A DNA stretch of 64,000 bases from Amycolatopsis solani (GTDB lineage Bacteria > Actinomycetota > Actinomycetes > Mycobacteriales > Pseudonocardiaceae): NCBI RefSeq assembly GCF_033441515.1, contig NZ_JAWQJT010000003.1:1984001-2048000 (forward strand), read 5' to 3'. Numbering within the stretch: position 1 is the first letter of the stretch; each line of letters begins with the position of its first letter. Position numbers and translations under genes: made by a program. Below the pieces are notes generated by a model. It made no database searches. It had not been told where the DNA came from and saw only the letters and a program-made list of their open reading frames with translations. This document shows positions 26,467 through 33,870 of the stretch, in pieces.

Positions 26467-26847
26467 TCAGTCCTCGACGAGCTCGATGGAGTCCACCACA
26501 TTCGGGTAGAACGCAACGTGGTCCTTGATCGCCGCGACCGGGTCGTACGGCTTCTCGTACGTCCAGACCGCGTTTTCGCCGTGCACGTCTCCGGCGTTCA
26601 GGCTGTAGTAGCTGCTCTCGCCCTTGTACGGGCAGTACGTCTCGTGGTCGGTCCGCTCCAGCACGCTGAAGTCGACGTCCGCCCGCGGGATGTACTGGAC
26701 CGCCGGGTACGTGGACTCCTGCAGGGTGAACGCGTTGCGGCTGTCCGCGATGACGCGCCCGCCCGCCTTGACCACCACGCGGGCCTTGGTCGGCTCGACG
26801 GTGATCGGGTGGTCCGGGCCCGGCACCAGCACCTTCTTCTCCGGCAT
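26467..26847 (-). CDS. DUF427 domain protein
   Basis: A 126-residue single-domain protein of the DUF427 (beta-tent) family: RVVVKAGGRVIADSRNAFTL, YPAVQYIPRADVDFSVL, and the conserved TYCPYKGESSYYSL followed by AVWTYEKPYDPV. The TxCPYKGxxxY motif at about residues 69-82 is the family hallmark. Biochemical role is unsettled in the literature. ATG 26847 is preceded by GAGGAGC. It is transcribed alone. Confidence 0.9.
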   Translation of the reverse strand: MPEKKVLVPGPDHPITVEPTKARVVVKAGGRVIADSRNAFTLQESTYPAVQYIPRADVDFSVLERTDHETYCPYKGESSYYSLNAGDVHGENAVWTYEKPYDPVAAIKDHVAFYPNVVDSIELVED

Positions 26848-26910
26848 GGCTGCTCCTCGGAAAGGTCGTGTACCAGGAGCAGCACGCCGGGGCCCGCGGT
26901 TATTCCGCGG

Positions 26911-27675
26911 TCAGGGCAGGTAGTACATCGGGTTCGGCAGCTTCACCGGACGCAGGGCGTAGCCGCCTTCGAGGTCGCTGAACTGGTCGCCGACGTTCAG
27001 CACGATCTTCGCGCCGGTCGCCTCGATGTGCGCCCGCGTGCCCGACTTGTACTGGACCGTGGTGCAGGTCAGGCCGCACGGCAGGTAGTCCGGCGCGGTC
27101 ACCTTCGGCTTGAAGAACGCGCCGGCCGGGGCCGGGTAGCCCTCGTTGGCCAGGTTCTTCAGCGACTGCGGGCCCTGCAGCTCGTTGCGGCCGGTCAGGA
27201 AGTACAGCTTGACGCCGTGCTGGACGGCCCAGTTGCTCAGCTCAAGCACCGGCTTGTTCGCGACGAATGTCCCGTTGTCGATGGCCTGCTGCTGCTTGAC
27301 CGGGTCGAAGCCGAAGTCGTTGTCGGCTTCCCAGCCGTAGGTGATCTCGGACGTGTCGTCGACGTCGAGCACGATCGCCGGGTTCTCGACCTTGCCGAGC
27401 TGCTGCTGCAGGTAGCGCTTCGCGTCGGTGACCACGCGGTTGGTGTCCTTCACGAACCGGCTCGTGTCGGAGTAGTGGTGCTTGCCCGCGGCGTCGAGGT
27501 AGTCGCCGTAGTACGCCTTGACGTCCAGCTTGACCTGGCCGATGTTGGCCGGCTCCTTGGCGCGGGCGGCGGTCGCGTCGTCCGAACCGGCCAGCGCGGT
27601 GGCTCCCGACGCGACGGTGGCGCCGATGGCCGCGGCGGCGGCGAGCTTGACGAGACCTGACCATTTTCCGGACAC
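26911..27675 (-). CDS. Secreted HAD-superfamily acid phosphatase (class B-like)
   Basis: A 254-residue exported phosphohydrolase. The N-terminus has a signal-like hydrophobic stretch (residues 8-29, LVKLAAAAAIGATVASGATA). The HAD motif I is VLDVDDTSE with nucleophile Asp104 and Asp106, motif II lies in YFLTGRNE, and motif III/IV in ILNVGDQFSDLEGG. Sequence fits the HAD IIIB acid phosphatase group. The GTG 27675 is chosen because GGAGG sits six bases upstream; an in-frame TTG at 27693 lacks a ribosome site. Probably scavenges phosphate from organic esters outside the cell. Confidence 0.88.
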   Translation of the reverse strand: MSGKWSGLVKLAAAAAIGATVASGATALAGSDDATAARAKEPANIGQVKLDVKAYYGDYLDAAGKHHYSDTSRFVKDTNRVVTDAKRYLQQQLGKVENPAIVLDVDDTSEITYGWEADNDFGFDPVKQQQAIDNGTFVANKPVLELSNWAVQHGVKLYFLTGRNELQGPQSLKNLANEGYPAPAGAFFKPKVTAPDYLPCGLTCTTVQYKSGTRAHIEATGAKIVLNVGDQFSDLEGGYALRPVKLPNPMYYLP

Positions 27676-27756
27676 GGCGACCCTCCAGGGCAAACTTGAC
27701 GACTCGGGGAACCTACGTCACGTTCACGTGGAGTTCCACCCCTCGAAAGTTTTTGT

Positions 27757-28917
27757 TCACCTATCGGCGCGGCAGAGGAACGCCACCGGGGACCGTCCGA
27801 TGCGCGTCAGCACGACCGACGCCTCGGCGGCGCCACGCGGTTTCAGCCGCCGCCGCAAGGCATCCGGGTCGACGTCCAGGCCGCGCACGAGGATTTCCAG
27901 CCGGCCGACGTCGTGTCGCTTGAGGACGGCTTTGAGCGCTTTCTCGCTGTAGGGCCCGTGCTCCAGGACGCGGAAGGCGCGCACGCCCGGCGGCGGGGTG
28001 TCGCCGGTCAGGTACGCGATGCGCTCGTCCAGCTGCCACAGCCCGTGCCGCGCCGCGTAGTGGCGGACCAGCCCGGCCCGGACCACCGCGCCGTCGGGGT
28101 CGACGATCCACTCCCCCGGCTCCCGCGTGGGCAGTTCGTCCGGTTCGGCGTCGGTGACCGTCCACTGCGTCCCGTCCGAGCGCAGCACGGTCGCCCGACG
28201 GGTGACGCCCGTGCCCAAGCCACGCCACAGGCAGGATTCGCGCACCTGGCCGTCCAGGGACACCAGCTCGACCTCGTCGGCCCACGGCGTCAGCGCGAAG
28301 TCCAGGCCGGGCGCGCACTTGACCGCCAGCGGACGGCCCGGGTAGGCCTCGACCAGCCCGTCGAGCGGTGGGGCGAAGTCGGCGGGTTTCCAAGCCCGGC
28401 GCCCGGCGGAATCACGCCGGGCGGGGTCGGCGACGACGACCCCGGACCGGCTCACCGGACGCAAGGCATCGGCCCGCACGAGTCCGAACGCGACACCGGC
28501 GGCGGATCCGTTGTGGCGGGCCATTTCCAGCCGCACCGGGTCCACATCGGACCCGAGCGCGCGCCGGGCCACCCGCGCGATCTCGACCAGGTCGGCACCG
28601 GCCGAGCACGTGACGTCGTGGACGTCGAGTCCCGCCAGCCGCGCGGCCCGGTGCCGCGCGACCGGGGTGGCACTGGCTTGCTGGAGGGCGTCCGAGGTGA
28701 ACAGCCAGTCCGAACCGGACACTTTGCCGACGGCTTTCCGGCGCAGCAGCACGGTTTCCAGGACGGCGGCCGCGAACTCCTCACCCACAATACGGCGGAC
28801 GGCGGCGACCGAAGCGATCCGGTCGGTCAGCGGCAGCGCCGACACCTCGGCGAGCGCCGCCGTCCCCGCGTCGGAACGCAGGTAGGCGACGTCGCCGACG
28901 GTGAACGCGAAGGACAC
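27757..28917 (-). CDS. SAM-dependent methyltransferase with THUMP-like domain
   Basis: A 386-residue protein with a class I methyltransferase-like core (about residues 90-200; DVHDVTCSAGADLVEIAR, SDVDPVRLEMARHNG, VVVADPARRDSAGRR) followed by a THUMP-like C-terminal half. The glycine loop is CSAGAD, with the NPPY-type position replaced by DPARR. Members of this actinobacterial family are presumed RNA methyltransferases but are uncharacterised. The GTG 28917 directly abuts the TAA of the upstream methyltransferase. Third gene of the echA operon. Confidence 0.82.
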   Translation of the reverse strand: MSFAFTVGDVAYLRSDAGTAALAEVSALPLTDRIASVAAVRRIVGEEFAAAVLETVLLRRKAVGKVSGSDWLFTSDALQQASATPVARHRAARLAGLDVHDVTCSAGADLVEIARVARRALGSDVDPVRLEMARHNGSAAGVAFGLVRADALRPVSRSGVVVADPARRDSAGRRAWKPADFAPPLDGLVEAYPGRPLAVKCAPGLDFALTPWADEVELVSLDGQVRESCLWRGLGTGVTRRATVLRSDGTQWTVTDAEPDELPTREPGEWIVDPDGAVVRAGLVRHYAARHGLWQLDERIAYLTGDTPPPGVRAFRVLEHGPYSEKALKAVLKRHDVGRLEILVRGLDVDPDALRRRLKPRGAAEASVVLTRIGRSPVAFLCRADR

Positions 28918-29883
28918 TTAGGACGGCCGCTTGGTCCCGGTGATCATCACGTTGTAGAACAGCTCGCGCGGCAGCACCTTCGCGAGCACCTTCTTGTCCA
29001 CAGCGGACAGCCGCAGCCACAGCTTGTAGGCGAACAGCCGCCAGCGCACGGTCAGCTTCTCCTGCGGCACCGCGGCTTCGAACGTCCGGATCGGCCAGCC
29101 CGCGAGCGCCGCGGCGAACTCCTCGGTGACCGCGTGGACGTCCTGCGCGCCGGCCCCGCGGGCCCACGACTCCAGCTCCGACGGGTCGAAGGTGTGGATG
29201 TCGACGACCGCTTCGAGCGCGGCCGCGCGCGACGACTCGTCCAATTCGGACTGCGGACGGCGCCAGCCGCTCAGCGCGGGCAGCTTCGTCACGCGCGTCG
29301 TCAGGAACCAGGTGAACTGGCCGAGCTTGCGGGCGTAGAAGTCGCCGATCTTGGTCGGCTCACCCGCGAAGACGAACCGGCCGCCCGGCTTGAGCACGCG
29401 CAGCACCTCGCGGAACGCCGCCTGGACGTCCGGGATGTGGTGCAGCACCGCGTGCCCGACGACGAGGTCGAACGTGTTGTCCTCGTACGGGATGCGCTCG
29501 GCGTCGGCGACCCGGCCGTCGACGTCGAGGCCGAGGCTCTCGGCGTTGCGCAGCGCGACCTGGACCATGCCGGGCGAGAGGTCGGTGACCGAGCCCTTCT
29601 TGGCGACGCCGCCCTGCATCAGGTTCAGCAGGAAGAAGCCGGTGCCGCTGCCCAGTTCCATCGCGTGCTGGTAGGGCTGGCCGTCGTCGCCCGCCACGGC
29701 GTTGAACACGTCGGTGGCGTAGGAGATGCAGCGCTCGTCGTACGAGATCGACCACTTCTCGTCGTAGGTGCCGGCTTCCCAGTCGTGGTACAGCACGTTC
29801 GCCAGCTTGGGGTCGGCGTAGGCCGCCTGGACCTCTTCGGCGGTGGCGTGCGGGTTCGGGGCCGGGTCGTTCACGTCGGTCAA
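28918..29883 (-). CDS. Class I SAM-dependent methyltransferase
   Basis: A 321-residue methyltransferase: motif I AMELGSGTGFFLL (about residues 73-85), motif post-I VTDLSPGMVQVA, motif II VVGHAVLHHIP, and a long C-terminal region. It resembles UbiE/Methyltransf_11 enzymes acting on small lipophilic molecules. The apparent start is TTG at 29883, four bases after the echA stop, with GGGAA upstream; an ATG there runs straight into a stop, so TTG or a downstream GTG is used. Substrate unknown; operon with echA suggests acyl or polyketide-type metabolism (inference). Confidence 0.82.
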   Translation of the reverse strand: MTDVNDPAPNPHATAEEVQAAYADPKLANVLYHDWEAGTYDEKWSISYDERCISYATDVFNAVAGDDGQPYQHAMELGSGTGFFLLNLMQGGVAKKGSVTDLSPGMVQVALRNAESLGLDVDGRVADAERIPYEDNTFDLVVGHAVLHHIPDVQAAFREVLRVLKPGGRFVFAGEPTKIGDFYARKLGQFTWFLTTRVTKLPALSGWRRPQSELDESSRAAALEAVVDIHTFDPSELESWARGAGAQDVHAVTEEFAAALAGWPIRTFEAAVPQEKLTVRWRLFAYKLWLRLSAVDKKVLAKVLPRELFYNVMITGTKRPS

Positions 29884-29887
29884 GGCG

Positions 29888-30667
29888 TCATTTCCCTTCG
29901 AAAGTGGCCTTGCCGGGCCCGTTTTCGATGAACGACTTCATGCCGTTCCGCTGGTCTTCGGTCGCCCAGAGGGCGGCGAACAGGTGCGACTCGAGCTTGA
30001 GCCCGTTCGCGAGGTCGGTGTCGAGGCCGCCGTCGATGGCCGCCTTCGCCGCGCGCAGCGCCACGGCGGGGCCGTTCGCGAACTGGGCCGCCCACTTGTG
30101 GGCCGCCGCGTAGACGTCGTCCGGGGCGACGACCTGGTCGACGATCCCCAGGCCCTGTGCTTCATGGGCCTTGACGAACCGTCCGGTGTAGACGATGTCC
30201 TTGGTCTTGCTCGGGCCGATCAGCCGGGCCAGGCGCTGGGTGCCGCCCGCACCGGGGATGACGCCGAGCTGGATCTCCGGCTGGCCGACCTTGACGTTGT
30301 CGCCCGCGACCCGCCAGTCCGCGGTCAGCGCCAGTTCGAGGCCGCCGCCGAGGGCGTAGCCGGTGATGGCCGCGACGACCGGCTTGGGGATGTTCGCGAT
30401 GGCGGCCAGCGTGCCGGTGAGGTTCGCGCCGAACTTCGCGATCTCCGGGTACGTGCGGGAGGCCATCTCCTTGATGTCCGCGCCGCCCGCGAAGGTCTTC
30501 TCGCCGCCGTAGAGGACCACCGCGCGGACGTCGTCGCGTTCGGTGGCCTCCTTCGCCAGCTCCGCGAGCTCGGCGGTGACCTGGGCGTTCAGGGCGTTGA
30601 CCGGCGGGCGGTCGAGCCGGATGGTGCCGACCCCGTCCTTGACCTCGAGGGTTACGAACTCTCCCAC
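29888..30667 (-). CDS. Enoyl-CoA hydratase/isomerase
   Basis: A 259-residue crotonase. The oxyanion segments are FAGGADIKEM (about 60-69) and GYALGGGLELAL (about 103-114), and the catalytic Glu pair falls in QPEIQLGVIPGAGGTQRL. Both glutamates expected for hydratase activity appear present, so true hydratase function in beta-oxidation is plausible. GTG 30667 follows AGGAGGAGTGAC. First gene of a three-gene operon with two methyltransferase-like proteins. Confidence 0.94.
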   Translation of the reverse strand: MGEFVTLEVKDGVGTIRLDRPPVNALNAQVTAELAELAKEATERDDVRAVVLYGGEKTFAGGADIKEMASRTYPEIAKFGANLTGTLAAIANIPKPVVAAITGYALGGGLELALTADWRVAGDNVKVGQPEIQLGVIPGAGGTQRLARLIGPSKTKDIVYTGRFVKAHEAQGLGIVDQVVAPDDVYAAAHKWAAQFANGPAVALRAAKAAIDGGLDTDLANGLKLESHLFAALWATEDQRNGMKSFIENGPGKATFEGK

Positions 30668-30721
30668 GTCACTCCTCCTCGTTGAACAGGTGCCAGCAGG
30701 CTACCGGCCGGTAAGGCCACC

Positions 30722-31543
30722 CTAGCGGCGACGGGCGAAGAAGCGATCGCCGGAACGCTCCAGCACGAGGTCCTGGTCGAACGTCTTCGACAGGTTTTCG
30801 CTGGTGATGACGTCGTCGACGAGGCCGGAGACCACCGCGCCGCCGTCACGCAGGAGCAGCGCGTGGGTGAACCCCGGCGGGATCTCCTCGACGTGGTGGG
30901 TGACCAGCACGAGCGCCGGCGCGTCCGGGTCCAGCGCCAGCGCCGAGAGCCGCGCGACGAGGTCTTCGCGGCCGCCCAGGTCGAGGCCCGCCGCCGGCTC
31001 GTCGAGCAGCAGCATCTCCGGGTCGGTCATCAGCGAGCGCGCGATCAGGGCCCGCTTGCGCTCGCCCTCGGACAGCGTCCCGAAGGTGCGCTCGGCGAGG
31101 TTGCCGATGCCCATCGCTTCGAGCAGCTCGGTCGCGCGGGCGGTGTCGAGGGTGTCGTATTCCTCACGCCAGCGGCCGAGGACCGCGTAGCCGGCGCTGA
31201 CCACGACGTCCTTGACGAGCTCGTCGCCCGGCACGCGCTGGGCGATGGCCGCCGACGTGAAGCCGATGCGCGGGCGCAGGTCGAAGATGTTGACCCGGCC
31301 GATCCGCTCGCCGAGCAGGTCGACCTCGCCGGTCGTCGGGTGCAGCTCGGCCGCGGCGAGGCGCAGCAGGGTGGTCTTGCCCGCGCCGTTCGGGCCGAGC
31401 ACCACCCAGCGCTCGTCCAGTTCCACGGACCAGTCGAGGCCTTTGAGGAGGTCGTTGGTCCCCCGGCGGACGCCGACGCCGGCCATCCGGACCACGAGGT
31501 CGTCAAGTTCGCTGGGCTGGATCGGCTCGCTCACGAGCCCCAT
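30722..31543 (-). CDS. ABC transporter ATP-binding protein, no linked permease
   Basis: A 273-residue single nucleotide-binding subunit. Walker A is GPNGAGKTT, the signature is LSEGERKR and Walker B is MLLLDEPAAG, with the switch His in VTHHVEEIP. The sequence resembles ModF/YlmA-type soluble ABC proteins. No membrane partner is next to it, so it may work with a distant permease or act in a non-transport role. ATG 31543 is chosen; GTG 31534 is an alternative. Divergent from the cysteine dioxygenase locus. Confidence 0.85.
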   Translation of the reverse strand: MGLVSEPIQPSELDDLVVRMAGVGVRRGTNDLLKGLDWSVELDERWVVLGPNGAGKTTLLRLAAAELHPTTGEVDLLGERIGRVNIFDLRPRIGFTSAAIAQRVPGDELVKDVVVSAGYAVLGRWREEYDTLDTARATELLEAMGIGNLAERTFGTLSEGERKRALIARSLMTDPEMLLLDEPAAGLDLGGREDLVARLSALALDPDAPALVLVTHHVEEIPPGFTHALLLRDGGAVVSGLVDDVITSENLSKTFDQDLVLERSGDRFFARRR

Positions 31544-31664
31544 TCTGTCTGTCGTCGCGCGCGCGTGCGCACCCGCCCGGGTGAGTGGGCGATCCGGCAG
31601 GTCGGAGCGTGCCCACTTCGTGGAACACCGCATCGCGGGAGAGCAGCTCGGACCGGAGTTGTGG

Positions 31665-31670
31665 CACGAT
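31665..31670 (+). promoter_or_regulatory. -10 box of the leader-peptide/cysteine-dioxygenase transcript
   Basis: CACGAT at 31665-31670 is seven bases before the leader-peptide ATG, a spacing typical of leaderless actinobacterial transcripts. The -35 is not clear. Confidence 0.4.
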
Positions 31671-31677
31671 CACTGGC

Positions 31678-31791
31678 ATGTCAGCCGACGCGCCCGCCAC
31701 CCCGGTCAGCCGGGGTTCGTTCTGGCGCCGTCGCACGATCGACCTGCTCCTCGTCGCATCGGCCGGGTGTACGCGGGCGCGGCTCCGCTGA
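31678..31791 (+). CDS. Putative leader peptide (uORF) of cysteine dioxygenase operon
   Basis: A 37-codon ORF in the 333-base gap before the cysteine dioxygenase gene. Its C-terminal half RRRTIDLLLVASAGC closely fits the short actinobacterial leader peptides found before sulfur genes, which carry an (R)HVDL-RV-S-A-C pattern with a Cys near the end. The ATG has no ribosome site and probably starts a leaderless mRNA. A hairpin with a T-run overlaps its stop region. Translation stalling at the Cys codon (TGT, codon 31) could couple cysteine supply to downstream expression; this is inference from position and pattern. Confidence 0.68.
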   Translation: MSADAPATPVSRGSFWRRRTIDLLLVASAGCTRARLR

Positions 31792-31807
31792 TTCCGCGCG
31801 CCCTTTT
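31775..31807 (+). terminator. Possible attenuator hairpin with T-run
   Basis: GGGCGCGG (31775-31782) can pair with CCGCG-CG-CCC (31794-31803, two-base bulge), followed directly by TTTT (31804-31807). The left arm lies within the last leader-peptide codons, so a ribosome stalled or released there would alter folding. The remainder of the gap to 31876 shows no further feature. Confidence 0.5.
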
Positions 31808-31876
31808 CCAGGCGTGCGAGCCGGACCGCGCTGCCCCCGTGTCCCGAATCACCTTCGCGTCCGAGGAGCACCCGCG

Positions 31877-32422
31877 TTGACCACTTCCATCGTCCGCCCG
31901 CCCGTCGAAATCCACCCGCAGCTGACCGACCCGCTGCTGCCCGAGCTGCTGCACCCCTCGCGGCTGCTCTGGACCCCGCGTGAGCTGGCCGACCTGACCG
32001 CCACCGTCACCACCGAGCTGACCGCGAACCTGAAGAGCATCCTGCGGTTCGACGAAGACCGGCGGTGGTGGGCCCGGCTGGCCCTCACCGACGGCGTCGA
32101 GCTGTGGCTGCTGTCGTGGCTACCCGGCCAGCACACGAAGCCGCACGACCACGGCGGCGCGTCCGGCTCGTTCACCGTGCTCCAGGGCGAGATCGGCGAG
32201 GAGTACCGCTACCCCGGCGGGCCGATCCGGCGCCGCACGCACGTCACCGGCCAGGGCCTCGGCTTCGGCGCGGGCCGCGCCCACCAGGTCACCGGCGTCG
32301 GCGACCTGCCCGCGGCGAGCGTCCACGCCTACTCGCCGCCGCTGGTCGCCACGCGCGAGTACGCCACGCTCGCCGACGTTCCGGCGGAGATCCCGCCCCT
32401 GCCCGCTATCGTCCGGCCATGA
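31877..32422 (+). CDS. Cysteine dioxygenase
   Basis: Oxidises L-cysteine to cysteine sulfinate using Fe(II) and O2. The 181-residue cupin has the metal ligands His90 and His92 in GQHTKPHDHGG and a third His in AHQVTGVGD, with the cupin strand GSFTVLQGEIGEEYRY. The start appears to be TTG 31877, preceded by GAGGAG at eight bases; no ATG or GTG fits the homology. Coupled by ATGA to a rhodanese gene, giving a sulfur-handling pair, and preceded by a leader peptide and hairpin that may make it cysteine-responsive. Confidence 0.92.
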   Translation: MTTSIVRPPVEIHPQLTDPLLPELLHPSRLLWTPRELADLTATVTTELTANLKSILRFDEDRRWWARLALTDGVELWLLSWLPGQHTKPHDHGGASGSFTVLQGEIGEEYRYPGGPIRRRTHVTGQGLGFGAGRAHQVTGVGDLPAASVHAYSPPLVATREYATLADVPAEIPPLPAIVRP

Positions 32423-32814
32423 GCGCTGTCGATTCGTTCCTGGCCGAGGCTCGCGCCGGGCTGGACCGGGTGAGTCCCACCTCCGCGCGGAAACTGCAGG
32501 AGGAGGGTGCGCTGCTCGTCGACATCCGGCCGTTCGAAAACCGGCAGGCCGAGGGCGAGATCCCCGGTGCGGTGATCGTCGAGCGGATCCACCTGGAGTG
32601 GCGACTGGCGCCGGACAGCGAATGGCGGCTGCCCTCGGTGACGCCCGGCTCGACGGTGATCGTGCTGTGCAACGAGGGGTATTCGTCGAGCCTCGCGGCG
32701 GCCGACCTGCAGCGGCTGGGGCTGCCGCACGCGACGGACCTCGAAGGCGGCTTCCGCGCCTGGGCCGCCGCCGGCCTGCCCGTGCAGACCGGCGGCAGCC
32801 CCGCGGTGCCTTAG
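32419..32814 (+). CDS. Rhodanese-like sulfurtransferase
   Basis: A 131-residue single rhodanese domain with catalytic Cys84 in VIVLCNEGYSSSLAA; the Asp/Arg pair LLVDIRPF is at 32-39. It would transfer sulfane sulfur to a thiol or cyanide acceptor. Its ATG overlaps the cysteine dioxygenase stop, consistent with joint disposal of cysteine-derived sulfur. Its 3' end overlaps the convergent LLM oxidoreductase by four bases. Confidence 0.92.
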   Translation: MSAVDSFLAEARAGLDRVSPTSARKLQEEGALLVDIRPFENRQAEGEIPGAVIVERIHLEWRLAPDSEWRLPSVTPGSTVIVLCNEGYSSSLAAADLQRLGLPHATDLEGGFRAWAAAGLPVQTGGSPAVP

Positions 32815-33797
32815 GCCAGCGCGGGCGCGACCTTCTCGGTGAACAGGTCGATGCCGGAGCGGTCGTACGCGGCTTCGGGGAAGTTGAAGATGGCGTAGGA
32901 CATGCCCAGCTCCCCCATCGCGGCGAGCTTCTCGGTGACCTGCTCGGGCGTGCCGGTCGTGGGGCTGTTGACGAAGTTGCCGTGCCAGCGCTCGGCGGCG
33001 TCGGCCGGGGCGTACTTGTCGAGGTGCGACTTGAGCCAGGCCAGCCGGTCCTGGACGTCCTTCTCGGTCTCACCGATGACGACGTTGTGGTTGGCCGAGC
33101 GGACGATCGCGTCGTAGTCGGTCCCGACGTCCTTGCAGTGCTGCGCGAGGATTTCCGACTTGCGGGTGAACGTCTCGGGATCGGCGGCGAAGTTCGTGTA
33201 CTTCGCGTACTTCGCGGCGATCTTCAGCGTCTTCTTCTCCCCGCCACCGGCGATCCACAGCGGGATGCCACCCTCTTGCGGCGGCAGCGGACGCAGGATG
33301 GCGCCGTCCGTCTGGTAGTGCTTCCCGTCCAGTGTGGACGTCCCGGTGGTCCAGAGGTCGCGCATGATCTGCACGCCCTCGTCGAGCTGCCCGAGCCGCT
33401 CACCGGCGCCGGGGAAGCCGTAGCCGTAGGCCCGCCACTCGTGCTCGTACCAGCCGGCCCCGATGCCCATCTCGACGCGGCCACCGGCGATGGTGTCGGC
33501 GGTGGCGGCGACCTTCGCCAGGTAGGCGGGGTTGCGGTACCCCATGCAGGTGCACATCTGCCCGAGCCGCACGGTCTCCGTCGCGGCGGCGAACGCCGAG
33601 ATCAGCGACCAGGCCTCGTGCGTGGCCTCCTCGGTCGGGACGGGCACGGTGTGGAAGTGGTCGTAGACCCAGATCGATTCGAAGGGCCCGGCTTCCGCGT
33701 GCTTCGCGAGGCCGAGCATGGTCTTCCAGTGGTCCGCGGGATCGATGCCGGCGAGGTCGAGCCGCCAGCCCTGCGGGACGAAGATTCCGAAGCGCAT
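32811..33797 (-). CDS. LLM-class F420-dependent oxidoreductase
   Basis: A 328-residue luciferase-like flavin/F420 oxidoreductase: MRFGIFVPQGWRLDL, SIWVYDHFHTVP, LGQMCTCMGYRNPAYLAKVAAT (shown as its core CTCMGYRNPAYLAKVAA), GGRVEMGIGAGWYEHEWRAYG, and IWIAGGGE-type PLWIAGGGEKKTLKIAA. The TIM-barrel pattern and the GAGW segment are characteristic of mycobacterial/actinobacterial F420 enzymes. Substrate unknown. ATG 33797 gives the family N-terminus. Monocistronic. Confidence 0.9.
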   Translation of the reverse strand: MRFGIFVPQGWRLDLAGIDPADHWKTMLGLAKHAEAGPFESIWVYDHFHTVPVPTEEATHEAWSLISAFAAATETVRLGQMCTCMGYRNPAYLAKVAATADTIAGGRVEMGIGAGWYEHEWRAYGYGFPGAGERLGQLDEGVQIMRDLWTTGTSTLDGKHYQTDGAILRPLPPQEGGIPLWIAGGGEKKTLKIAAKYAKYTNFAADPETFTRKSEILAQHCKDVGTDYDAIVRSANHNVVIGETEKDVQDRLAWLKSHLDKYAPADAAERWHGNFVNSPTTGTPEQVTEKLAAMGELGMSYAIFNFPEAAYDRSGIDLFTEKVAPALA

Positions 33798-33870
33798 GCC
33801 CCCAACCTAACGCCGTCCGGGCCCGCGCGCGGCGTGATTTCCAGCCGTCGTGAGGTGGAGTAACTCCAGG

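Noticed and set aside
30722..31543. Complete ABC exporter
   Set aside because: Only the ATPase is present; adjacent genes encode no membrane subunit.
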